This document shows, piece by piece, positions 1-4,682 of a stretch of DNA of 5,252 bases. Where the stretch lies: NCBI GenBank assembly GCA_020721165.1, contig DYNG01000089.1:1-5252 (forward strand), given 5' to 3'. Numbering within the stretch: the stretch's first letter is position 1; every line of letters starts with the position of its first letter. A program made the translations under genes and the position numbers. A model generated the notes under the pieces. The model ran no database searches. It was not told the DNA's origin and was given only the letters and a program-made list of their open reading frames with translations. The stretch comes from Desulfocapsa sulfexigens. GTDB taxonomy: Bacteria; Desulfobacterota; Desulfobulbia; Desulfobulbales; Desulfocapsaceae.

Positions 1-1
1 G

Positions 2-163
2 GGACGATTGGTGGTGATTGTGGCCAATCTCCAACCGGTGGAGTTGATGGGGGTGCAATCGCAGGGCATGGTGCTGGCGGCGCAGACGGTTGTCACTGGC
101 AAAAAACGATTGGAGCTCATAACAGTGAGCGGGGCCGTGGCCGCAGGCAGCAGAGTAGCTTAG
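2..163 (+). CDS. metG: C-terminal tRNA-binding domain, methionyl-tRNA synthetase type (partial, 5' end outside window)
   Basis: The reading frame is open from base 2 to a TAG at 161-163 and encodes the last 53 residues of a protein that begins outside the window. The stretch VVIVANLQPVELMGVQSQGM, followed by VLAAQT, matches the end of the EMAP/Trbp111-like OB-fold that forms the C-terminal appendage of many bacterial methionyl-tRNA synthetases. In that family the segment typically reads like 'VVVANLKPAKLMGVxSxGMLLAA' and ends in a short 'VxxGxxV' strand, seen here as VAAGSRVA. The domain binds tRNA non-specifically and helps dimerise the synthetase, which charges initiator and elongator tRNA with methionine in the cytoplasm. 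Because only the tail is visible, a free-standing tRNA-binding protein (CsaA-like or a separate MetG beta subunit) cannot be excluded. The next gene starts 48 bases downstream on the same strand, so co-transcription is plausible. The domain call is firm; the gene symbol is less so. Confidence 0.8.
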   Translation, partial: GRLVVIVANLQPVELMGVQSQGMVLAAQTVVTGKKRLELITVSGAVAAGSRVA

Positions 164-198
164 CTGGCGCGGTCTGGCGATGAAAACGATTTGTTCAT

Positions 199-203
199 GG
201 TGA
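199..203 (+). promoter_or_regulatory. Ribosome binding site deciding the yggT start
   Basis: GGTGA lies eight bases before the ATG at 212. The upstream in-frame candidates (TTG at 191, ATG at 197, GTG at 200) have no comparable purine-rich site, and the GGTGA itself overlaps the 197 and 200 candidates. The match to the anti-Shine-Dalgarno sequence is modest, so the start is favoured rather than settled. Confidence 0.45.
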
Positions 204-211
204 AAAAAATC

Positions 212-505
212 ATGTTTGTATTGAATAATTTTATGATGGCGCTGGCCCAGTTGCTTGATTTTCTCCTGTCCGCCTATATGTGGGTTGTTATTGGCCGAGC
301 GGTTATCTCCTGGGTAAATGCCGATCCCTATAATCCGGTGGTTCGTTTTGTCCATGAGATCACTGAACCTTTGCTCAGCCGGATTCGGAAGGCGGTTCCG
401 GTGGCGATGGGGGGCCTTGATTTCTCGCCCATGATTTTGATTATGGGCATTATGTTCCTTCAGAGTTTTCTGGTGCCCACGCTCAAGCAGATGGCCCGAT
501 ATTAG
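212..505 (+). CDS. yggT: YggT/YlmG family integral membrane protein
   Basis: This encodes a 97-residue protein with two hydrophobic segments, about residues 9-30 and 71-90, separated by a charged amphipathic linker. The pattern SWVNADPYNPVVRF, then TEPLL and RIRKAVP, then a GGLDFSP turn leading into MILIMGIMFLQSFLV, is the recognisable YggT (YlmG/Ycf19) family signature. Members are small membrane proteins of incompletely known role; relatives are linked to osmotic tolerance, to cell division or septum placement in Gram-positive bacteria, and to chloroplast nucleoid organisation. I chose ATG 212 because it has a GGTGA site and puts the first membrane segment near the N-terminus as in relatives. 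An upstream TTG (191) or ATG (197) would add five to seven residues. A gene for a DivIVA-domain protein follows 60 bases later, which echoes the ylmG-divIVA order of Gram-positive division clusters. The family call is firm; the cellular role is not. Confidence 0.9.
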   Translation: MFVLNNFMMALAQLLDFLLSAYMWVVIGRAVISWVNADPYNPVVRFVHEITEPLLSRIRKAVPVAMGGLDFSPMILIMGIMFLQSFLVPTLKQMARY

Positions 506-555
506 CATCTGATATCGTTAGGGACTCAAAAAAGAATAAATTTTGTGCGCACGAA

Positions 556-561
556 AAGGAG
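556..561 (+). promoter_or_regulatory. Shine-Dalgarno site for the DivIVA-domain gene
   Basis: AAGGAG sits four bases before the ATG at 566, a strong match with slightly short spacing. It supports ATG 566 over the in-frame GTG at 545, which has no purine-rich site upstream and lies 5' of this element. Confidence 0.7.
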
Positions 562-565
562 AGAT

Positions 566-1558
566 ATGTCCACGACCCCCCAGATGATCAAGGATATGGA
601 ATTTCAAACGAAATTCCGGGGCTATGACCCCATTGAAGTCAAGAGCTATTTGGAAAATTTGGCTGACGAATTCTTTGAATTGCAGGAGCGATGCCGTCTT
701 CAGGTTGAAGATATGCAGACTGTTCATGAAGAGAAAATCGCCCTGGAACAGTCAAAAGGGGTGACCGAGGCGGAGTTGCAGGAAGCGCGGAAAAAGGGCG
801 AAGAGCAACGAAAGGCGGGAATAGTCAGTGAGCAGCGACTGGCCGTTTCTGTACAGGAAACGGAGGGACTTCGTTCCAAAATTGACCGTCTTGAACAGGA
901 AAAAGAAGCTCTGACAGTAGAGTTGCAGGCAGTCAAAGATGAGATGCGGCAGATGGAGGAGCTTTTTGAGCAGGAAGAAGGGGAGAAAGAAAATCTGGCC
1001 CGGAAAATCGAGTTGATCCACGAACAGCAGCGAGAGGCGAAACAGGATGAGGTTGATTTTAAGACCACCCTGGTGGTGGCCCAGCAGTTCTGTGATTCCA
1101 TGAGGGAGAAAAGCCAGCAGCAGGCGGAACAGCTTCGGGAGGCCGTCAAGGCTGAGGTTGAACAGCTTCGTCGCAGCGCCCATGCCGAACTTTCCCGCCT
1201 ACCCCAGGAGATCAAACTGCTTCAGCGACAGCACCGTGAGGCTGTCCGCACCGTGCGCCACACCCTTGAATCCTATCTGCACAGCCTGGAGGTCTTCCCG
1301 CCGGATGAGGAAGAAACGATTGTGCATGATAGCATCGAGCATGAGGATCTTTTTCAAAAAATCAAAATCCTTGAAGACGGCACCCTTTCTCCTGAGGCGA
1401 TGGCTATCCTCTCCGATGAGGGCTATGGTGAGGATTCTCCATCGTCTTTGGCTGTTGCTAATACGGATGGGGATTGGGATGGGGATGATGCACGCGAGGA
1501 AGTGGAAGAGACCTCTGCGGATGACGATGGTGGCGGCGATACCCCGTCAACACGATGA
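566..1558 (+). CDS. divIVA: DivIVA-domain coiled-coil protein with acidic C-terminal tail
   Basis: The protein has 330 residues. Residues 1-60 form the DivIVA domain: counting from ATG 566, KFRGYD places Phe17 and Arg18 at exactly the positions of the membrane-inserting Phe17 and Arg18 of Bacillus subtilis DivIVA, and YDPIEVKSYLENL continues the family pattern. About residues 25-240 are charged, heptad-rich and Lys/Glu/Gln-rich, as in a long parallel coiled coil. From about residue 240 onward the chain becomes strongly acidic and low in complexity (DGDWDGDDAREEVEE near the end). In the family the N-terminal domain binds negatively curved membrane at poles and septa and the coiled coil oligomerises into a scaffold for division or growth proteins. 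The protein is about twice the length of the B. subtilis one, mainly through extra coiled coil and the tail. The symbol is used for domain identity; whether this protein acts in division, pole organisation or something else is not shown. It lies between yggT and the DUF167 gene on the same strand. Confidence 0.85.
   Translation: MSTTPQMIKDMEFQTKFRGYDPIEVKSYLENLADEFFELQERCRLQVEDMQTVHEEKIALEQSKGVTEAELQEARKKGEEQRKAGIVSEQRLAVSVQETEGLRSKIDRLEQEKEALTVELQAVKDEMRQMEELFEQEEGEKENLARKIELIHEQQREAKQDEVDFKTTLVVAQQFCDSMREKSQQQAEQLREAVKAEVEQLRRSAHAELSRLPQEIKLLQRQHREAVRTVRHTLESYLHSLEVFPPDEEETIVHDSIEHEDLFQKIKILEDGTLSPEAMAILSDEGYGEDSPSSLAVANTDGDWDGDDAREEVEETSADDDGGGDTPSTR
598..617. repeat. Perfect 8-bp inverted repeat inside the DivIVA-domain codons
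   Basis: GGAATTTC at 598-605 and GAAATTCC at 610-617 are exact reverse complements separated by AAAC. In mRNA this would make an 8-bp hairpin beginning 32 bases after the start codon. It coincides with the codons for residues 11-18, including the conserved membrane-insertion pair Phe17-Arg18, so coding constraint may explain part of it. Confidence 0.5.
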
Positions 1559-1562
1559 CCTG

Positions 1563-1588
1563 GTGATCACGACCTTCGGCGTGATTGC
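1563..1588 (+). other. Intergenic hairpin just after divIVA, with possible UUCG tetraloop
   Basis: ATCACG at 1566-1571 pairs exactly with CGTGAT at 1580-1585. The stem can extend outward by G-U, U-G and G-C pairs to 1563 and 1588. The apex reads CTTCGG, which can close as the very stable C(UUCG)G tetraloop with a small bulge. No run of T follows, so it is not a canonical intrinsic terminator. It begins five bases after the divIVA stop and could instead shield an mRNA 3' end or mark a processing point between divIVA and the DUF167 gene. The pairing is seen directly; the function is inferred. Confidence 0.45.
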
Positions 1589-1705
1589 GGTTTGCAAAGA
1601 ATTGTGTGATTGAGAATCGGCCAAAGACAACCCGAAGACGAGAGTCAAGGTGTTCAGGTTATTTTGAATGGCTTCCTCAAAAAAAACACGCCTTTTCGTA
1701 ATTTC

Positions 1706-2008
1706 ATGTCCTTTGTTTCTCAGCTTCCTGATGACCGATCTCTTCTGACGGTGTTTGTCCAGCCTCGGGCCTCCCGCACGGCCTTGGTCGGGATCCATGA
1801 CCAGGCGGTGAAGGTGGCCGTGACCGCCCCACCGGTAGATGATGCTGCGAACAAGGCTCTTCTTGCCTTTATGGCATCATTTTTCAAGATTGGACGACAG
1901 CGTATTCTTCTCCACCAGGGACATCAGTCACGACGAAAACAGCTTATTATAGCGGGCGTAAGCCCGGAGATCATCCGCGAGCGGATTCTGGCGGAGCTCC
2001 CTCCGTAA
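1706..2008 (+). CDS. yggU: YggU/DUF167 family protein
   Basis: From ATG 1706 this encodes a 100-residue protein, the usual size of the DUF167 (YggU) family. The recognisable pattern is VFVQPRASRTALVGIHDQAVKVAVTAPPVDDAANKALLAF at residues 16-55, cited here in part: the QPRAS strand, the TAPPVDDAANKA helix start and the later GHQSRRKQL and GVSPE segment all match family consensus. The fold is a small alpha/beta domain, cytoplasmic, with no settled biochemical role. The start is uncertain. The frame stays open back to a TTG at 1610 with another TTG at 1664, and no clear Shine-Dalgarno lies before 1706. I prefer 1706 because homology starts just after it and the 32 residues encoded upstream do not resemble the family. 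In enterobacteria yggU sits directly after yggT; here the DivIVA-domain gene lies between them. The TIM-like gene follows 49 bases later. Confidence 0.85.
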   Translation: MSFVSQLPDDRSLLTVFVQPRASRTALVGIHDQAVKVAVTAPPVDDAANKALLAFMASFFKIGRQRILLHQGHQSRRKQLIIAGVSPEIIRERILAELPP

Positions 2009-2057
2009 TTGTGCAAGAGATGTCGTTTCTTGTCTGACAGGGTGGAGATTTTTTTGT

Positions 2058-2777
2058 ATGACGGAGAATATGGTGCAAAGATTCGTGATTGGCAACTGGA
2101 AGTGCAATAAAGGGGTACAGGAGGCGAAGAACTGGTTTACTGAATTTGCCCGGCGCTATCGTCCGACACCCGGTTTAACCATTATTGTTGCCCCCTCATT
2201 TCTCTGTTTGCCATCATTGGCGGAACATTTGCAAGCATTGGGATTGGAGAATGTGGCTCTGGCCGCCCAGGATATCTCCCCGTATCCTCAGGGCTCCTAT
2301 ACCGGAGCGGTGGCCGCTGATATGGTGAAGGATATGGCGGAGTTCGTGATCATTGGGCATGCGGAACGGCGTCGTTATTTTCAGGAGACCGAGCAGATGG
2401 TGGCGCAAAAGATGGATGAGGTCGTGGATGCGGGTTTGACTCCCATAGTCTGTGTGGATCAGCCCTATGCAACGACCCAACTGAGGGTCTTGAATACGGA
2501 TGATGGGAACGGGATGATCATCGCCTATGGCCCCCAGGAGGCGACCATGGCCAGAATCCCGGAGGCGCCGGCCAGAATGGCGGAAACGGTGCAAAAAATT
2601 GCCTCCATTCTACCCACCAGACCCGTGGTTTATGGTGGCGCGCTGGCCCGGGACAATGTGCAGAATTATCTGAAGATTCCTGCCCTGGCAGGCCTTTTTG
2701 TCGGACAGGCCAGTCTGCAGGTGGATTCTTTTCTGGATATCTGCACGCAGATGGCGCAGGGGATGGGGGGGAATTAA
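2058..2777 (+). CDS. Triosephosphate isomerase-fold protein, probably catalytically inactive
   Basis: This is a 239-residue TIM-barrel protein clearly homologous to triosephosphate isomerase, which interconverts dihydroxyacetone phosphate and glyceraldehyde 3-phosphate in glycolysis. Retained: GNWKCNK with Asn13 and Lys15 (family Asn11/Lys13), GHAERRRYF with His101 and Glu103 (family His95/Glu97), and QDISPYPQGSYTGAV in the barrel core. Lost: family AYEPVWAIGTG is here AYGPQEAT, so the catalytic-base Glu (family Glu165) is Gly158 and the mobile loop-6 lid is missing. YGGS is YGGA (192-195), and VGGASL is VGQASL (215-220). The loop-6 glycine, Ser211 and Gly233 that normally hold the phosphate are therefore all gone or changed. 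The helix-5 region after PIVCVD is also shortened by roughly 20 residues relative to bacterial enzymes. The frame is intact and base use looks like the neighbours, so this is not obvious decay. A GGAG at 2044-2047 precedes ATG 2058 by ten bases; ATG 2070 is a weaker alternative. Homology is firm, isomerase activity doubtful, so I withhold the tpiA symbol. Confidence 0.88.
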   Translation: MTENMVQRFVIGNWKCNKGVQEAKNWFTEFARRYRPTPGLTIIVAPSFLCLPSLAEHLQALGLENVALAAQDISPYPQGSYTGAVAADMVKDMAEFVIIGHAERRRYFQETEQMVAQKMDEVVDAGLTPIVCVDQPYATTQLRVLNTDDGNGMIIAYGPQEATMARIPEAPARMAETVQKIASILPTRPVVYGGALARDNVQNYLKIPALAGLFVGQASLQVDSFLDICTQMAQGMGGN

Positions 2778-2826
2778 CGGCGCCTGGCTTCAGGGAGTTT
2801 CAGGAGGCGGAGGCTTGTCGCGGTGA

Positions 2827-3549
2827 TCAGCCTAATTTCTTGGGATCAAAATCAGGCTGTCGCTCCAAACTGGCCTGGAGTATCGTTGTGAGTTTGTTGT
2901 GAATGTCTTTGGCGGTTGGGATCAGGGCCAGTATGGGCAGGATTTTTTCAACGGATTGCGGGGGATGCAGGCGCATTTTCTCTTCCATGGTGATGATACT
3001 GTCGCTGTCAATGGCGCCTGCCATCGAGCCGGAACTTCCGGAACTGGCTCCATCCATGCCTCGGAGGAAGAGCATAATGCCGCCGATGTCATTTTTCTGG
3101 TAAAAAAGGTCAATTTCACTCTTGATGGTCTCTCGATCTTCCAGCAGTTCGAGGACTCGCTGGTGATAGTCAGTGACATGTTGTTCCAATTCCCGATAAA
3201 TATCGAAAAACATATTCTGAAATCGTCGCTTTCGGGTGAGACCATGCACCGGGATGGTTGCCAGCACCCGTTTTCTGATGGTGGCGGAGTTGCTCACATA
3301 GGGGTCATAAAACAGCGCTTCGTCCAGTCCGGTTACCTTGAAAAATTCTATTATCAAATCCTCTCCCTGCAATAAGACAAAAAGACGCACCAGATCGAAA
3401 CCGATTTTTTCTTCTAATTCCAGGGCCGAGGCGATCAGTTTTTTTTGATAGATATTACTATCCTCCTCAATGATTCTGCGGAATCCGAAATAGCGGTCGG
3501 CAAGTTCCTTTTTCACTTCAAAGGCCAGTGTGGTATTGAGATCTAACAT
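2827..3549 (-). CDS. Uncharacterised helical protein, 240 residues
   Basis: I do not recognise a named family. The protein begins MLDLNTTLAFEVKKELADRY and is rich in charged and aromatic residues. No signal peptide or membrane span is visible, and most of the chain looks alpha-helical (for example EELADRYFGFRRIIEED-like and DYHQRVLELLEDRETIKSEI segments), suggesting a soluble, mainly helical cytoplasmic protein. A Gly/Ser-rich linker, GASSGSSGSMAGA, around residues 167-179 separates a larger N-terminal part from a shorter C-terminal helical part. The motif-like blocks GFDLVRLFVLLQGEDLI, ALFYDPYVSNSATIRKRV, and FYQKNDIGGIMLFLRGMDG look constrained and would be the best search handles. The ATG at 3549 has no good Shine-Dalgarno; an in-frame stop lies about 75 bases upstream and no better start occurs between. 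The gene converges on the TIM-like gene with a 49-base gap and is divergent from plsY. The codon pattern and clean 240-codon frame support a real gene; function unknown. Confidence 0.8.
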   Translation of the reverse strand: MLDLNTTLAFEVKKELADRYFGFRRIIEEDSNIYQKKLIASALELEEKIGFDLVRLFVLLQGEDLIIEFFKVTGLDEALFYDPYVSNSATIRKRVLATIPVHGLTRKRRFQNMFFDIYRELEQHVTDYHQRVLELLEDRETIKSEIDLFYQKNDIGGIMLFLRGMDGASSGSSGSMAGAIDSDSIITMEEKMRLHPPQSVEKILPILALIPTAKDIHNKLTTILQASLERQPDFDPKKLG

Positions 3550-3612
3550 GATGGTCGGCGGTGGATAATTGATTGTTTCGGTGCATGGTTCTGCTGATTG
3601 CAGGATTTTACC

Positions 3613-3642
3613 ATTATATTATATTTCTCCTTTCGGGGCCAA
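3613..3642 (-). promoter_or_regulatory. Candidate sigma-70 promoter for the leftward 240-residue gene
   Basis: On the minus strand a perfect TATAAT (3618-3613) lies 18 bases after TTGGCC (3642-3637), a four-of-six match to the -35 consensus. A second overlapping TATAAT lies at 3623-3618. Transcription would start near 3606, giving a leader of roughly 55 bases. The -10 is strong, the -35 weak. An AAAGGAG in the spacer (3633-3627) offers a competing reading as a ribosome site for a tiny ORF. Confidence 0.45.
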
Positions 3643-3682
3643 TCTTTATTGCGGAGAGCATACTTGCTCCCAACGCCAGAAT

Positions 3683-3699
3683 TTGACAAGGGCGGTCAA
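3683..3699. promoter_or_regulatory. Inverted repeat TTGAC-N7-GTCAA over the plsY -35 box (possible operator)
   Basis: TTGAC at 3683-3687 and GTCAA at 3695-3699 are exact reverse complements with seven bases between them, a layout fit for a dimeric regulator contacting adjacent helical turns. The left arm is the -35 element itself, so a bound protein would block RNA polymerase. No known regulator is recognised from the half-site. Five-base arms can arise by chance, so this is only a candidate. Confidence 0.35.
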
Positions 3700-3711
3700 T
3701 CGCGGTAACAT
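3683..3711 (+). promoter_or_regulatory. Candidate sigma-70 promoter of the plsY operon
   Basis: A perfect TTGACA at 3683-3688 is followed after an ideal 17-base spacer by TAACAT at 3706-3711, four of six matches to the -10 consensus with the key first A and last T kept. Transcription would begin near 3718, about 40 bases before the plsY start. The location, directly upstream of a three-gene operon in a divergent intergenic region, supports it. Confidence 0.6.
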
Positions 3712-3758
3712 TGCCACTTGGAAAACCCCTTATTGAAGAATAAATCTCTCGTGATGTC

Positions 3759-4367
3759 ATGATGATAGAAACGATGTTCGTCCTGGCCAGTTATCTGGTG
3801 GGGGCCATTCCCTTTGGGCTGCTTATTGGCCGACTGGCTGGCGCCGATGTGCGATTGGCTGGCAGCGGCAATATTGGGGCGACCAATGTCGGGCGGGTGT
3901 TGGGTAAGAAGCTGGGCGTTCTGACCTTGTTCTGTGACTTGGGTAAGGGTTTTCTGTCGGTGTGGGCGGCCATGAAATTTCTCCCGGCCTCTGCCGCGCA
4001 ACGGGAAGGGATCATCGCCCTGTGCGGACTTGCTGCGGTTATCGGCCATCTGTTTCCCCTGTATCTTCGTTTCAAAGGCGGAAAAGGGGTAGCTACGGCC
4101 CTGGGCGTTTTTCTGGCCCTTTCTCCCTGGAGTGCGCTCATTAGCCTTTTTGTTTTTCTGGGAGCGGTCATGGCCTCCGGCTTTGTGTCGGTTGGCTCTC
4201 TGCTGGCATCCGCCCTGATTCCAGTATGGCTGTGGCTTTTGGGGGAATCGCCAGCCGTTATGGCTGTGTCCGTGTTGATGGCGGTTCTTATCTGGTTCAA
4301 GCATGGGGCGAATATTACCCGCCTGCGACGAGGCCAGGAAAAAAGCTGGAGAAAATCTGGATTATGA
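3759..4367 (+). CDS. plsY: Glycerol-3-phosphate acyltransferase PlsY (acyl-phosphate dependent)
   Basis: This 202-residue integral membrane enzyme transfers an acyl chain from acyl-phosphate (made by PlsX) to the 1-position of glycerol 3-phosphate, the first committed step of phospholipid synthesis. All three family motifs are visible: GSGNIGATNVGR at residues 35-46, the glycerol-3-phosphate/catalytic motif GHLFPLYLRFKGGKGVAT at 96-113, and GFVSVGS at 141-147. The N-terminal SYLVGAIPFGLLIGR and the C-terminal KHGANITRLRRGQE also match the family, and several hydrophobic segments fit the expected multi-span topology. Length is typical. Three ATG codons lie near the start (3759, 3762, 3774) and none has a strong Shine-Dalgarno, so the start may move by a few codons. 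It heads an operon: the J-domain gene starts inside its stop codon. A candidate promoter with an overlapping inverted repeat lies just upstream. The assignment is secure. Confidence 0.96.
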   Translation: MMIETMFVLASYLVGAIPFGLLIGRLAGADVRLAGSGNIGATNVGRVLGKKLGVLTLFCDLGKGFLSVWAAMKFLPASAAQREGIIALCGLAAVIGHLFPLYLRFKGGKGVATALGVFLALSPWSALISLFVFLGAVMASGFVSVGSLLASALIPVWLWLLGESPAVMAVSVLMAVLIWFKHGANITRLRRGQEKSWRKSGL

Positions 4368-4681
4368 CCAAAGAGGAGTGGCAGATCGTTGATGATGCCA
4401 GGCGCCTCCTGCGCCTGGGAGAACGGGCGACCATCGGTGAGGTGAAACGGGCCTACCGGCAGTTGTGCAAGCAGTATCATCCCGATCTGGTTGGTGAAGA
4501 ATCGGCGGAGCAGGCGGCCATGATCCGGGGTCTGACCCGGTGTTACACGGCGCTGATGCAGCACTGCAATCAGTTTCGGATCCCGCTGGTTCCTCCTGAA
4601 GATGAACGAATTGATCCTGAAGACTGGTGGATGGATCGGTTTGGCCGCGACCCTTTGTGGGGAAAAGGCAAGGGGAAATGA
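4364..4681 (+). CDS. Small J-domain (DnaJ-like) co-chaperone
   Basis: The protein has 105 residues. Residues about 8-70 form a J domain: RRLLRLGERATIGEVKRAYR gives helices I-II and CKQYHPD carries the invariant HPD tripeptide at residues 39-41, which stimulates the ATPase of DnaK-type Hsp70. A later helix (EQAAMIRGLTRCYTALMQHC) fits helix III. There is no Gly/Phe region, zinc finger or substrate domain, so it is a minimal type III J-protein that would recruit Hsp70 to a particular client. The C-terminal tail DPEDWWMDRFGRDPLW followed by GKGKGK is short and aromatic and may bind that client. ATG 4364 overlaps the plsY TGA as ATGA, so translation is probably coupled; a GGAG lies twelve bases before it. 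An upstream ATG at 4226 in the same frame is buried in plsY and encodes nothing J-like. The pilZ gene starts one base after its stop. The domain is certain; the client is unknown. Confidence 0.92.
   Translation: MTKEEWQIVDDARRLLRLGERATIGEVKRAYRQLCKQYHPDLVGEESAEQAAMIRGLTRCYTALMQHCNQFRIPLVPPEDERIDPEDWWMDRFGRDPLWGKGKGK
4670..4676 (+). promoter_or_regulatory. Shine-Dalgarno site deciding the PilZ start
   Basis: AAGGGGA ends six bases before ATG 4683 and lies within the last codons of the J-domain gene. It favours ATG 4683 over the in-frame ATG at 4602, which is buried in the previous gene, and over the later ATG at 4716. Confidence 0.55.
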
Positions 4682-4682
4682 A

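Noticed and set aside
724..1215. Two minus-strand open frames opposite the DivIVA coiled coil
   Set aside because: The Ser/Cys/Phe-rich translations are what antisense reading of Glu/Gln/Lys/Arg-rich coiled-coil codons gives; no start signals.
1610..1705. N-terminal extension of the DUF167 protein from the TTG at 1610
   Set aside because: The extra 32 residues do not resemble the family, the length from 1706 is already typical, and TTG 1610 has no ribosome site; kept only as a stated uncertainty.
2014..2055. CAAGA/TCTTG repeat and T7 run before the TIM-like gene, suggestive of a terminator
   Set aside because: The 5-bp stem has a 9-base loop and the T-run lies about 16 bases after it, too far for an intrinsic terminator; the GGAG and T-run fit a normal ribosome site region instead.
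2778..2826. Possible terminator between the TIM-like gene and the leftward gene (CCTG-GCTT-CAGG and CGCCT/AGGCG pairings)
   Set aside because: Stems are 4-5 bp and no T-run follows on either strand, so it does not meet the pattern of an intrinsic terminator.
4226..4363. Extended start of the J-domain protein at ATG 4226
   Set aside because: This stretch is fully inside plsY coding sequence and its out-of-frame translation has no J-protein similarity; ATG 4364 forms the classic ATGA overlap.
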